A model generated the notes under the pieces. It was not told the DNA's origin. It saw only the letters and a list, made by a program, of their open reading frames with translations, and made no database searches. Source: Candidatus Saccharimonadota bacterium (GTDB lineage Bacteria; Patescibacteriota; Saccharimonadia; Saccharimonadales; Saccharimonadaceae). From it: DNA of 64,000 nucleotides. Made by a program: the position numbers and the translations under genes. Shown in pieces: positions 34,591 to 46,521 of the stretch (position 1 is its first letter; the number at the start of each line of letters is the position of its first letter). Where the stretch lies: NCBI GenBank assembly GCA_905372095.1, contig CAJPNK010000002.1:75373-139372 (forward strand). The letters are read 5' to 3'.

Positions 34591-35150
34591 GTTCGATCCG
34601 AGTAATCGCTGGGCGTTTCGGCGGGCGGCTACTAGATGCGCCTAGAGAGAATAACACTCGCACCAAGCCGATGGGCGAGCGGATTCGCAACGCTATGTTC
34701 AATAGCATAGGCAACGAGATTAACGGCGCACAGGTCTTAGACGCTTTTGCTGGTACTGGCGCGGTTGGTCTCGAAGCTCTCAGCCGCGGCGCTGCCCATG
34801 TAACGTTTGTCGAGCGCGATAAAATTGCTCAAAAAATCTTAAGCAATAATGTGTCCTCGCTAGGCGTTCAAAATGAAGCGAAAATTATTAGCGCCCCTGT
34901 CAATTCGTGGATTGAGTCTGGCGGCGCAGGCAAGTATGACATAATCTTTGCCGATCCGCCATACAAAAATCCACAGTTTTCCACAGTCAGTAAACTTTTT
35001 GGGCTTCTCAAACCGGGCGGGCTTATGGTATTATCACATCCAGGAAGAGGTGAGGAACCAAATCTGGGAAACGAAATTGTTGTGGTGGACAATCGTAGTT
35101 ATGGAAATGCTTGCCTCACCTCCTTCCGCCGAGAATCGTGTGATTCGTGA
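34587..35150 (+). CDS. rsmD: 16S rRNA (guanine966-N2)-methyltransferase RsmD
   Basis: 187 aa from GTG 34587, which overlaps the previous stop (GTGA). The start is typical (SSIRVIAGRFGGRLLDAP). SAM motif DAFAGTGAVGLEALSRGA near residue 50 and catalytic DPPY (IIFADPPYKN) near 121. Full length. A terminator AATAGCCCG...CGGGTTATTTTTT follows at 35166-35196. Confidence 0.94.
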   Translation: MSSIRVIAGRFGGRLLDAPRENNTRTKPMGERIRNAMFNSIGNEINGAQVLDAFAGTGAVGLEALSRGAAHVTFVERDKIAQKILSNNVSSLGVQNEAKIISAPVNSWIESGGAGKYDIIFADPPYKNPQFSTVSKLFGLLKPGGLMVLSHPGRGEEPNLGNEIVVVDNRSYGNACLTSFRRESCDS

Positions 35151-35165
35151 TTTTTGGGGAATTAA

Positions 35166-35196
35166 AATAGCCCGCGATATACGGGTTATTTTTTAT
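35166..35196 (+). terminator. rsmD terminator
   Basis: AATAGCCCG-cgatata-CGGGTTATT followed by TTTT. Confidence 0.75.
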
Positions 35197-35230
35197 GCGT
35201 ATTTTCCTCAGAGTGTGTATCGAATCTCCT

Positions 35231-35315
35231 TGGTGCGGATGAAAGGACTTGAACCTTCACGCTCGAAAGCACATGCTCCTAAGGCATGCGTGTCTACCAA
35301 TTCCACCACATCCGC
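35231..35315 (-). tRNA. tRNA-Leu, anticodon UAG
   Basis: Minus strand, 85 bases including encoded CCA. Acceptor GCGGATG/CATCCGC, D arm with GGTAGAC, anticodon loop CTTAGGA (anticodon TAG) on a CATGC/GCATG stem, long class II variable arm (GTGCTTTCGAGCGT) and T arm GGTTCAAGTCC. Confidence 0.95.
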
Positions 35316-35461
35316 GAGCGTTTGCAAGCTCTAGCGGCACACCGCTGCCGTGCAAATCGCACGTATTTTGCTTGCACAAATAATTATAGCAAACTTCTAA
35401 CAAATTCGCGAAAAATTGCTGCAGCTTATGCTAAAATAGATTTATATGAAGATGAGGGTGT

Positions 35462-37060
35462 ATGAGCAAAATTGCTAATTACCTACGCGGACATTTGCTA
35501 GGAGAGATTGACTTCCGGCCCGATGTGCGGCAGGCTTATATTAACGATGCTGGAATATTGAGTCTTGCGCCAGAGATGATCGTCGCGCCGCGCAACACCG
35601 ACGACATCCGCAAAACGGCGCGTTTATCATGGCAGCTGGCTGAACGCGGACATGTTCAGGCAATAACTGCCCGCGGTTCAGGCCGCGGAACTACAGGCGG
35701 CGCAATTGGCCGCGGGGCGATAGCCGATATGTCGCGGCACATGAATAATGTTTTTGAGTATGATGCCAAACAGCGGTTAGTTCGCCTGCAACCCGGCACA
35801 ACTATTGGAACCCTGCGCCAAGCGCTAAGCCTACAGGGCGTTAACATCCCGCCGCTCGACGGCCTAGATGCGCGTCGAACAGTTGGCGGAGCTATCGCCG
35901 ACAATCTGGCTGGACTGGCTAGCGGTAAATACGGCGACTTGAGCGCCTTTATCAGCCAGCTCGAGATAGTTTTAGCAAATGGCGATATTTTGCAAACAGG
36001 CCCGCTCGGCCGGCGCGAGCTCAGCCGCAAGAAAGGCCTGCAGAATCTAGAGGGTGATATTTACCGCGGCATTGACGCAATCATTGATGAATACCACGAC
36101 GTGATTGCTGCTCTCCCAGAATATGATAAGTCTGGCTATAGCTCTATAGCCTCTGTCAAGAGAGGAAATCAGTTCGACTTGACACCGCTATTCATCGGTG
36201 CGCAGGGTACGCTAGGTATTATAAGCGAGATGATTTTGCGCACCGAATTTCGTAGCCAGAGCAACGAAGTCTTTGCGCTAGTATTTGCTTCGGCTAGCAT
36301 GGCCAATGATGCTATGCGCATATTGCGCGATAGCGGCGCAGCTTTTGCCGAGTATTTTGACGCCCAGCTATTTAGCGCTGCCGCTGCTGCTGGCCGGCAC
36401 TTTGACTGGTTTGGCTTGGACGGAGCCGACCCGCAGGCGGTTATTATCGCCGGGTTTGACGATTTCAATGCTCGCACTCGCGCTCGTAACCTCAAAAAAA
36501 TCCAGAAGACATTCAGCAACACCGAGGGAGTCAAATTCGTTTCTAGCGAAGACACGGACGATGACGCGCTATTATCAGCACTTAATATTGCTCGCTATGC
36601 CGAATTGCCTGACAAAAACCCAGCTTTTGCACCGCATTTGTATAGCGATATTTATATTCCAGCTGCTCGTTTCGATGAATTTACTAAAGCATTAACAGTT
36701 TTGGCTGGTCGTCTGCATTGCAATATGCCTATTTCTGGGCACGTGCTAACCGAAACTTACACGGTTCATCCGGTACTGTCGCTGCGTCAAGTTGGAGACA
36801 AGCAAAAATTATTCAAGATTTTTGACGAATTATCTAATTTGGCTGTTAAATATGACGGCGCGCTCATTGGCCAAGCAGCCGAGGGTCGGATCGCAGCGCA
36901 TTTCGCGTATAAACACCTTGACGTTCGCACTCGCGAGATGTACGCGGCTATCAAAAAAGTTTTTGATCCGCTCGGTATTATGAATCCAGGCGTCAAAGTC
37001 GGCGATAATCTGCGATCGCTCACGTCTAGCGTCAACGGCGATATCTTGCCGCAGACATAG
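35462..37060 (+). CDS. FAD-binding oxidoreductase, GlcD/D-lactate dehydrogenase type
   Basis: 532 aa. FAD-binding PCMH fold with ITARGSGRGTTGGAIGRGAIADMSR (residues about 70-95), the GG-type flavin loop DARRTVGGAIADNLAGL (about 137) and GAQGTLGIISEMILRT near 240; a C-terminal FAD-oxidase domain ends FDPLGIMNPGVKVG. The nearest characterised kin are D-lactate and glycolate dehydrogenases and alkyl-DHAP synthases; the substrate cannot be set. No iron-sulfur subunit gene is adjacent. Start ATG 35462 with GAGGG upstream. Confidence 0.87.
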   Translation: MSKIANYLRGHLLGEIDFRPDVRQAYINDAGILSLAPEMIVAPRNTDDIRKTARLSWQLAERGHVQAITARGSGRGTTGGAIGRGAIADMSRHMNNVFEYDAKQRLVRLQPGTTIGTLRQALSLQGVNIPPLDGLDARRTVGGAIADNLAGLASGKYGDLSAFISQLEIVLANGDILQTGPLGRRELSRKKGLQNLEGDIYRGIDAIIDEYHDVIAALPEYDKSGYSSIASVKRGNQFDLTPLFIGAQGTLGIISEMILRTEFRSQSNEVFALVFASASMANDAMRILRDSGAAFAEYFDAQLFSAAAAAGRHFDWFGLDGADPQAVIIAGFDDFNARTRARNLKKIQKTFSNTEGVKFVSSEDTDDDALLSALNIARYAELPDKNPAFAPHLYSDIYIPAARFDEFTKALTVLAGRLHCNMPISGHVLTETYTVHPVLSLRQVGDKQKLFKIFDELSNLAVKYDGALIGQAAEGRIAAHFAYKHLDVRTREMYAAIKKVFDPLGIMNPGVKVGDNLRSLTSSVNGDILPQT

Positions 37061-37233
37061 GTAGATGCTGCCAAAATATATTTTCTACAAATAGGTTGTT
37101 AGAATTGTTAACGACGCTAGCAAAAAGTGGCTTCTTGATCGATTAACAGACCAAATATATGCACGCTATCGCTTACACTTATTTAAAACTAGCGTAGGAG
37201 AAGAGAAGAGCAATCGTATTTTGAGCGGAACAG

Positions 37234-37635
37234 CTAGGCTGCTTGGCTCGACGCTAAATCAGGAAACTTTGCCTCTACTCGGCGTAAGCGCTTATCAAGC
37301 GAGTTATAAAGCGTGTCGTCTACCATCTCGCGGCTGCCAGACTCATGGTACAGCTCGCGGCGAACAACAGCAAGGTCGGCCCGCAGACTCTCTTGGTTAG
37401 CCGCCAGCTCGGCTTGCCCAGCCTTTAATTCCTGGAACCGTTCATCTGCCGCCAGATCCATATCTTTCACGATATCAACCAGAGTCTTGTGGTCTTTGCG
37501 GATATCAGCAAGCTGCTCATCGATTTGCTCAAAACGCTCATCAATTTGTTTAAACCGTTCGTCCATCGTTTTTGCTAGATTAGCAACGATATCGCTTAGG
37601 TTATCGATCTTGATCGCTAGTTCTTCGTTCGTCAT
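37234..37635 (-). CDS. Coiled-coil hypothetical protein
   Basis: 133 aa from ATG 37635 (minus), nearly all predicted coiled coil with heptads (DERFKQIDERFEQIDEQLADI). No membrane segment. It resembles in style, but not clearly in descent, the coiled-coil protein at 58935. Such short proteins with repeated FxxIDxR units are common in CPR genomes and phages. TTAAAT lies six bases before the ATG. Function unknown. Confidence 0.65.
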   Translation of the reverse strand: MTNEELAIKIDNLSDIVANLAKTMDERFKQIDERFEQIDEQLADIRKDHKTLVDIVKDMDLAADERFQELKAGQAELAANQESLRADLAVVRRELYHESGSREMVDDTLYNSLDKRLRRVEAKFPDLASSQAA

Positions 37636-37683
37636 GCTTCTATTTAAACACAAACTTTAGCTGCGAGGCAACTATTTGCTCAA

Positions 37684-37712
37684 CAAAAAAAGCCCGCTTT
37701 GCCTGAGCGGGC
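37684..37712 (-). terminator. Terminator of tRNA-Leu(CAG)
   Basis: Minus strand GCCCGC-tcaggcaaa-GCGGGC followed by seven or more T. Confidence 0.85.
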
Positions 37713-37744
37713 AGCATTAACGTTGTTCCACTAAATACAAGTTA

Positions 37745-37831
37745 TGGTACAGATGAGAGGACTTGAACCTCCATGCCCCGAAGGGCACTAGCACCTGAAG
37801 CTAGCGCGTCTACCAATTCCGCCACATCTGC
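37745..37831 (-). tRNA. tRNA-Leu, anticodon CAG
   Basis: Minus strand, 87 bases including encoded CCA. Acceptor GCAGATG/CATCTGT (first pair G-U), D arm GGTAGACGC, anticodon loop TTCAGGT (CAG) on CTAGC/GCTAG, long variable arm (TGCCCTTCGGGGCA) and T arm GGTTCAAGTCC. Confidence 0.94.
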
Positions 37832-37840
37832 GTGTCATTG

Positions 37841-38035
37841 TAAAGTACTATATCGCGACATCTACCGATTCTTGGCAACGCGCAGCGCGTCTACACATAC
37901 TTGCGTTGCCCACGCAGTCGCCACATATGCATATAGCCTTAAAGTACTATACCGCGATTATCTATATTAATCTCTAGAGACCTGACGCGCTACGCGTCTA
38001 CATGCACTTCGCTACCCACGTAGTCGCCGAGCATT
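37841..38035. repeat. Two degenerate direct repeats derived from tRNA-Leu 5' region
   Basis: TAAAGTACTATATCGCGA at 37841 recurs as TAAAGTACTATACCGCGA at 37940. After each comes a segment with GCGCGTCTAC or ACGCGTCTAC (37885, 37992) then GTCGCC plus, in the first, ACATATGC. This matches the 5' end of the neighbouring tRNA-Leu read on the plus strand (GCGCGTCTAC...GCCACATCTGC). They look like decayed tandem copies of the tRNA 5' half with its upstream region. The rest of 38036-38230 holds no gene I can recognise. Confidence 0.55.
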
Positions 38036-38262
38036 ATCACATCTAGCACGCAGACTCATTCTAGCTGATTTAGGTGCGCCTGTAAAGAGTTTGTAGACAG
38101 ACAGTTGCAAAAATTTTACAATTTAGATCATACACAATTCGATTCAATTCGTCCGCGAAATATCGGCGCGACATCTGATATTGCCGCGTATGAGTGAGCA
38201 TGTCGCCATAAGCTTGATAGCACTCTTGCAAAATAATTCCATTTATGCTATAATAGGGGTAT

Positions 38263-39441
38263 ATGATGGCACCAGCATCCAATGTAACCGCCGATACAGA
38301 CGTGCACTATCCGAATACCGTGCGCGCTTGCCAACTCGTCGAGCAATCGTGGCGCAACACGGCAACACTGTACGGCTATGAAGAATATGATATTGACACT
38401 GAGTCAAAATTACAGAATCGTCGCCGTTACGACATCGTAGCGGGCGCTTTCAGTGTATCGGCATATCCAAGCGCAGCATATTTGTTGCGCTACGAGCATG
38501 CCGGCTGCGAGTCGCCGCGAGCTGATGTCGAAGCAATCGCTATCGCCAAGCGTGGTCTCGACGCTATGGGCATAAAGCGTTCGGCTTATAATTTGCGCAT
38601 TAATGACTCAGAGATGCTTGATTTGCTACTGAGCGAGTACCTTGATCTTGACGCCGTACAAACTAGCCTAATGGCGCGCCTGCTGGCACAGAAGCGAACG
38701 CTGGCGCCAGATAAGTTTCGCGACCGCGCGATTGATATCGTCGGGTTGTCGCACTCTAGCGAAGTTCTGCAAAAATTATCTAAGCTTTTGACCGCCAGGT
38801 CGGCCGAAGACCTACCAGAAGTTATCCGCCATAGTGAATGTTATGTGAATTTAGTAGCATTGTATGAACGGTTAGAGCGGCTGGGAATTGATAATGTTAT
38901 CCTTGATATTACGCTGGCACATCCAGAATACACTGGCGGTATTATTTTCGATTTCACCGAAGCTGATGCTACACATAGTGCCTTACTCTATAAGGGCGGA
39001 CGCTACGTCAATAACGACTTGCAAAGTTCGGTCGGCGGCCAATCAGACATGTCGAACATTATCGAGCTGCTGGCGCGCCATACCAGTATGCGCCACCTCG
39101 AGAGCGCTACTCAGGCCTATATTGTAACCGTAGGCAATGTACTTGACGACGCTGAACGAATCGCCGAAAAGCTGCGCAGCGAGCGCGTTTCGGTCGAGGT
39201 TGATTACACTGGCCGGCCGATTGACCGCCAGGTCAAAGAAGCTATTAAAAAGCGCGTCCGCTACGTGATGACGGTTGATGAGCAGTCTGTCGCCAAGGGC
39301 TTGTATAACCTGCAAAATATTCGCGAAAACAGCGAACAGCAAGTCAGCTTCGAGCGGGTAGTGACTGCTGTCAGCGATCGCCGTCATCATCAGCAGTACG
39401 ACGAAGACGACGATGTTTTCGACTTGTCAGATATCTTGTAG
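38263..39441 (+). CDS. Histidyl-tRNA synthetase-like protein, divergent
   Basis: 392 aa. Class II synthetase fold: motif 2 LLRYEHAGCESPRAD (the Arg and Glu kept, residues about 74-88), a region equivalent to the HisRS RGLDYYTG motif but reading LAHPEYTGGIIFDF (near 218-231), and a C-terminal anticodon-binding domain (VTVGNVLDDAERIAEKL, VEVDYTGRPIDRQVKEAIKKRVRYV). The changed histidine-binding motif suggests a HisZ-like regulator or another role, or a very divergent HisRS. Whether a standard hisS exists elsewhere cannot be seen. TATAAT lies close to the ATG; 38266 is an alternative start. Confidence 0.75.
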   Translation: MMAPASNVTADTDVHYPNTVRACQLVEQSWRNTATLYGYEEYDIDTESKLQNRRRYDIVAGAFSVSAYPSAAYLLRYEHAGCESPRADVEAIAIAKRGLDAMGIKRSAYNLRINDSEMLDLLLSEYLDLDAVQTSLMARLLAQKRTLAPDKFRDRAIDIVGLSHSSEVLQKLSKLLTARSAEDLPEVIRHSECYVNLVALYERLERLGIDNVILDITLAHPEYTGGIIFDFTEADATHSALLYKGGRYVNNDLQSSVGGQSDMSNIIELLARHTSMRHLESATQAYIVTVGNVLDDAERIAEKLRSERVSVEVDYTGRPIDRQVKEAIKKRVRYVMTVDEQSVAKGLYNLQNIRENSEQQVSFERVVTAVSDRRHHQQYDEDDDVFDLSDIL

Positions 39442-39489
39442 CTTATCCAAAATAGCTAGTCTGAGCATAATCTGTTATAATACGTCGTT

Positions 39490-40932
39490 ATGAAGACGAC
39501 TGTGAAGAAATTATCAGCCACCCGCGTCCTGGTAACGGTAGCGGCAGGCCAGCCGGAGCTCGAGACAGCAGAACAAGTTGCGCTCAAGCGAATGGCTAAA
39601 AATATCAAAGTTAATGGTTTCCGCCAGGGCCACGTGCCGATTGCGGTAGTCAAAAAGCACGCCGACCCGCACACGCTTAGCCAAGAGACATTAGAGGCGG
39701 CAATTAATCGCGCTGTCGCCGAGGCGTTCCTGAGCAACAAACTGCAAGTACTTGACCGCCCAGAAGTCGAGCTGAAGAAGTTCGTACCTGGCGAGATGCT
39801 GGAATTTACGGCCGAGGCTGATATCATGCCTGAGGTTAAGCTTGGCGATTACAAGAAACTCAAAGCAACCAAAAAGGCAATCAAGGTTGACAAAAAAGAC
39901 GTCGAAGAAGTAATCGAACGCATTCGTAAAGGTTTGGCTGAAAAGACCGAAACCGCCGAAGCAGCGCGAGACGGCGACGAGGTGATTATTGATTTCGTTG
40001 GCAAGCGCGACGGCGAAGCTTTCCAGGGCGGCGCCGGCAAAGACTATCCGCTGACTCTCGGTAGCGGCGCTTTTATCCCGGGCTTTGAAGAAGCACTAGT
40101 CGGCCTCAAGGCGGGCGATAAAAAGGACGTCGCCCTGCAGTTCCCGAAAGATTATCATGCCAAAGACCTGGCGGGCGCCGACGTAGTGTTTGAAACAACT
40201 GTCAAGAAGGTTAATAAGGTGGAGCTGCCCGAGCTGAATGATGAGTTTGCTGCCAAGGCTGGCCCTTATACTTCGATGGACGATTTGCGCCAAGATATCG
40301 AAGCCGAAATCACTGCGCAGCAAGAGCGCCAAGCGTTAGACGAATTGAAAGACGATTTGGTTAAGCAATTAGTGGCAGCCAGCGATGTGGCTGTGCCAGA
40401 CGTACTGCGCCAAGACCAGATCCGCTCGCTGGAGCAGGATTTGGTGCAAAATTTACGGTACCGCGGCATGACGCTGGATCAATACTACGAATCGCGCGGA
40501 TTTGCTAACCGCGACGCCTGGGTCGAAGCAGAAGCTAATGATACAGCCGAAGCGCGCATCAAAGCCGGATTGGTGCTAGCCGAGCTAAGCAAAGAGCTGG
40601 CAATCGAAACGACTGCCGACGAGCTGGCCGCGCACATCAATGCCTACAAACAGCAATATGCTAACAACGCCGAAATGGCCAAGCGCTTTGACCAGCCAGA
40701 AGCTCAGCGCGAAATCGCCAACCGCTTAATCACCGAGAAGACCGTTGATAAATTGGTTGAGCTAAATACTCCAGATGCTAAGAAAGCAAAAACTGTGAAA
40801 ACTGACAAAAGCAAGGCGGATAAGGCTGCTAAGTCTGGCAAAGATAGCAAAGACGGCAAACCAGCCGCCAAGAAACCAGCTAGCAAGAAATCTAGCGCCA
40901 AAGCAAAGAAATCAGAAGCGGCAAGCAAGTAG
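39490..40932 (+). CDS. tig: Trigger factor
   Basis: Ribosome-bound chaperone/prolyl isomerase, 480 aa. N-terminal ribosome-binding domain (signature region KRMAKNIKVNGFRQGHVP), FKBP domain (GDEVIIDFVGKRDGEAF to FETTVKKV, about residues 155-240), and a helical C-domain. The last 45 residues are a Lys/Ala/Ser-rich tail longer than usual. TATAAT lies about seven bases before the ATG. It is close to clpP, separated by cassette F. Confidence 0.94.
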   Translation: MKTTVKKLSATRVLVTVAAGQPELETAEQVALKRMAKNIKVNGFRQGHVPIAVVKKHADPHTLSQETLEAAINRAVAEAFLSNKLQVLDRPEVELKKFVPGEMLEFTAEADIMPEVKLGDYKKLKATKKAIKVDKKDVEEVIERIRKGLAEKTETAEAARDGDEVIIDFVGKRDGEAFQGGAGKDYPLTLGSGAFIPGFEEALVGLKAGDKKDVALQFPKDYHAKDLAGADVVFETTVKKVNKVELPELNDEFAAKAGPYTSMDDLRQDIEAEITAQQERQALDELKDDLVKQLVAASDVAVPDVLRQDQIRSLEQDLVQNLRYRGMTLDQYYESRGFANRDAWVEAEANDTAEARIKAGLVLAELSKELAIETTADELAAHINAYKQQYANNAEMAKRFDQPEAQREIANRLITEKTVDKLVELNTPDAKKAKTVKTDKSKADKAAKSGKDSKDGKPAAKKPASKKSSAKAKKSEAASK

Positions 40933-40949
40933 CAGATAGCCTGCCAAAA

Positions 40950-40981
40950 AAATACCTCGCTAGCGTAAGCGGGGTATTTTG
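40950..40981 (+). terminator. tig terminator
   Basis: AAATACCTCGCT...AGCGGGGTATTTT hairpin. Confidence 0.8.
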
Positions 40982-41014
40982 ACTATGGTGTAAATACTGT
41001 CAAAAAAGACTAAC

Positions 41015-41057
41015 AGCCCCGCCCCCGGCGAGACTGCTAGTCTGCGGAGGCGGGGCT
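41015..41057 (-). terminator. Terminator of cassette F
   Basis: AGCCCCGCC/GGCGGGGCT arms overlapping the stop codon of the small gene; on the minus strand it is followed by GTTAGTCTTTTTT. Confidence 0.75.
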
Positions 41058-41505
41058 ATGCCCCGTTTCCACTTCGTGGCGGCGGGCAGGCCCGCCGCTC
41101 CTGGATGGTGTGACCGGCGTCAATCAGGGAGACGCCGATGAAGAACAACAGGCAACCCCAGAGGGGCGTACCTGCGGCGACCGTTGTTGCGGGGTCGAGA
41201 CCCCACGACAACACCAGGGCGAGTGCGCTCGCTCCGATTGTGAAATCTGCCGCCAGTCGCAGACTGGCGGCAGACAGCAGGGTAGCGCTGACCAGGGCCA
41301 TGGCGGCCCCAGCCAGCGCCCACCAGGGAGCCTCGACCAGGGCGGTAAAGCCCTGGCCGAGGGGGCTCTCCTCCCCGGCCGCAGAGCCGAGGAGAAGGAA
41401 AAATCCTCCCACCGGCCAGATGGCCAGTGGGAGCAGCGAAACCAGACGCCGCCACAACGGCGGCGTCTCATCGCGGGGATCGGGCGGCGGGATAGGTACG
41501 CTCAT
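41056..41505 (-). CDS. Small membrane protein, cassette F (149 aa)
   Basis: Start ATG 41505 after GGAGGTACGCT. A Pro/Asp-rich cytoplasmic N-terminus (PIPPPDPRDETPP) is followed by about four hydrophobic helices (about 20-42, 58-80, 84-104, 110-132) and a short basic, Pro-rich tail. No family recognised. Codon use is high in GCC, CTC and CCC and no CTAG was seen, unlike tig and clpP on either side. It is divergent from clpP: TATAAT (41570-41565) and TTGCTA (41593-41588) lie directly next to the CIRCE element, so HrcA may also control it. The stop codon is inside the terminator stem. Confidence 0.62.
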   Translation of the reverse strand: MSVPIPPPDPRDETPPLWRRLVSLLPLAIWPVGGFFLLLGSAAGEESPLGQGFTALVEAPWWALAGAAMALVSATLLSAASLRLAADFTIGASALALVLSWGLDPATTVAAGTPLWGCLLFFIGVSLIDAGHTIQERRACPPPRSGNGA

Positions 41506-41597
41506 AGCGTACCTCCTTTCAAAAACGGGACGAGACAGCGCGGGATTACGCCGTCCATCTTCTTATTATACTACATTTCGCGTTAAATAGCAAGTTA

Positions 41598-41624
41598 TTA
41601 GCACTCTGCCTTGACGAGTGCTAA
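41598..41624. promoter_or_regulatory. CIRCE operator of clpP
   Basis: Perfect TTAGCACTC-TGCCTTGAC-GAGTGCTAA, the same 27 bases as upstream of clpC. The -35 TTGACG (41611-41616) is inside it and TACAAT (41634-41639) follows after 17 bases. Confidence 0.93.
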
Positions 41625-41645
41625 TTAGTACGCTACAATTAGACC

Positions 41646-42272
41646 ATGAAACCATCGAATTATTTAGTGCCCAACGTGATCGTCCGTACGCGCGACGGCG
41701 AGCGCGGTTACGACATTTATTCGCGCTTGCTCGAGGATCGCATCATTTTCCTAGGCGAGGAAGTCAACGAAGCTACGGCCAACGTCATCGTGGCTCAACT
41801 GCTGCACTTAGCCAACGAAGATCCCGAAAAGGATATCCAGCTTTACATTAACAGCCCGGGCGGCGTGGTGTACGATGGCTTGGCGATTTATGATACTATG
41901 CAATATATCAAGCCTGACGTTCAGACGATCGGCATTGGGCTGCAGGCTAGCATGGGCGCTTTCTTGCTCAGCAGCGGCGCCAAGGGCAAGCGCTATTTGC
42001 TGCCGAATGCCCGGGTGATGATTCACCAGCCGTCGAGCGGTACTCACGGCAAGGTGACCGACCAAGAAATCAGCCTGCGCGAGGCGATAGAGTTAAAAGA
42101 GCGGTTAGCGAAAATCATAGCCAGCAACACTGGCCAGAAACTCGATAAAGTCAAAGCTGACATGGAGCGCGACTACTGGATGAGCGCCGACGAAGCGCTG
42201 CAATACGGCGTAGTCGACGAAGTAATCGGCCACAAAAACAGCAAAAGCAAACCAGCGAAATCTGGAAAATAG
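41646..42272 (+). CDS. clpP: ATP-dependent Clp protease proteolytic subunit
   Basis: Serine protease that forms the chamber used by ClpC. 208 aa. The catalytic Ser in GLQASMGAFLLSSG (near residue 103), the His in VMIHQPSSG (near 127), and the Asp further on are in the expected places; N-terminal propeptide short. TACAAT ends six bases before the ATG, so the mRNA is probably leaderless and HrcA-regulated. Confidence 0.96.
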   Translation: MKPSNYLVPNVIVRTRDGERGYDIYSRLLEDRIIFLGEEVNEATANVIVAQLLHLANEDPEKDIQLYINSPGGVVYDGLAIYDTMQYIKPDVQTIGIGLQASMGAFLLSSGAKGKRYLLPNARVMIHQPSSGTHGKVTDQEISLREAIELKERLAKIIASNTGQKLDKVKADMERDYWMSADEALQYGVVDEVIGHKNSKSKPAKSGK

Positions 42273-42388
42273 TTCGCCGAGGTGGTAATTAACTGGTTTG
42301 ACAGCTGCATAATAAACAAAACAGCAATTTGATTTTTAGCAAATTTGTGATTTCGAGATAGAGGTCGGGTTTTACGAGATACTGTGGT

Positions 42389-42397
42389 ATAATTTTA
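42389..42397 (+). promoter_or_regulatory. Promoter of small gene H
   Basis: Extended -10 TGGTATAAT upstream of the H ORF; flanked by AGGTCG (about 42361) and CGACCT (about 42414), a possible inverted-repeat operator. Confidence 0.5.
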
Positions 42398-42436
42398 GAT
42401 ATTCTAGTTGTTTCGACCTGAGGAGGTGAAAGAGAG

Positions 42437-42799
42437 ATGATTAGAATCGTCGAGGTTATGATTTTGGCCTCGTTTAGCAGCGGTACTATTGCCGCTGCGC
42501 TCGCCCACAGGGCGTTCCTGCAGTCGGAGAGCCAGGGGATTTATAGCCCCGTCTCGACTAGCGTGTATACTACGCACAGGGTGCGGTACTGCAAGTTGGG
42601 CGCAGCCGCGTGGTTTTTTTATGCCACAGCTGCGGCGCTTGTAGTGCTCAGACTCCTAGTGATTGGTACGATCTGGGTAGCAGTTTTTGCTGCCTTGTTT
42701 GCGCTGGCTAGCTGCGCTATGATAGCCTTTGCTTACGCGATGGCCAAAGCCGCCAAAGTCTGGAATGACTCACAGCGCGACACCCCTCACCTCAAATAA
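42437..42799 (+). CDS. Small membrane protein, gene H (120 aa)
   Basis: ATG 42437 after GAGGAGGTGAAAGAGAG. Three or four hydrophobic segments (about residues 2-24, 52-72, 74-98) and a charged C-terminus. No family recognised. The layout is like the cassettes (own promoter, strong SD, hairpins after the stop), but the ORF contains several CTAG sites and so looks native. It lies between clpP and rpoB. Confidence 0.6.
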   Translation: MIRIVEVMILASFSSGTIAAALAHRAFLQSESQGIYSPVSTSVYTTHRVRYCKLGAAAWFFYATAAALVVLRLLVIGTIWVAVFAALFALASCAMIAFAYAMAKAAKVWNDSQRDTPHLK

Positions 42800-42875
42800 C
42801 GCCTCTTAACGAGGCGCTCCAGCTAGGGGGAGCCATCCCTAGCCGCCCCGCCGGGTAAAACTGGCGGGGATTTTC
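42800..42875 (+). terminator. Three hairpins after gene H
   Basis: GCCTC-ttaac-GAGGC, CTAGGG-ggagccat-CCCTAG, and CCCCGCC-gggtaaaact-GGCGGGG (42846-42869) followed by ATTTT. Confidence 0.75.
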
Positions 42876-42896
42876 CTTGTTTTTATCGCCAAACTC

Positions 42897-42925
42897 TTGA
42901 CTTAGCGGCTTCACCCGATTATAAT
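42897..42925 (+). promoter_or_regulatory. rpoB promoter
   Basis: TTGACT (42897-42902), 17 bases, TATAAT (42920-42925). A GCGCC-tgt-GGCGC hairpin with a T run follows in the leader (about 42967-42992) and may attenuate. Confidence 0.75.
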
Positions 42926-43091
42926 TAGAGCTAATGAAGATTGTGTAATGTGGGTTAGTTGTGTACTGCGCCTGTGGCGCGGCGTTTTTGGTATGCGGTA
43001 TCTACATTTAGTAAAGCTTCGGCGCCAATCGCGAGCGGGAATCATCACCCTAGTGCGGTTTCATCAAACTTAACCATCAAGCAGGAGTACT

Positions 43092-46520
<3,429 letters not shown>

Positions 46521-46521
46521 G

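Noticed and set aside
42414..42431. CTGAGGAGGTGAAAG before gene H as a hammerhead core
   Set aside because: There is no room for stem II between CTGAGGA and GAAA and no flanking stems; it is a Shine-Dalgarno.
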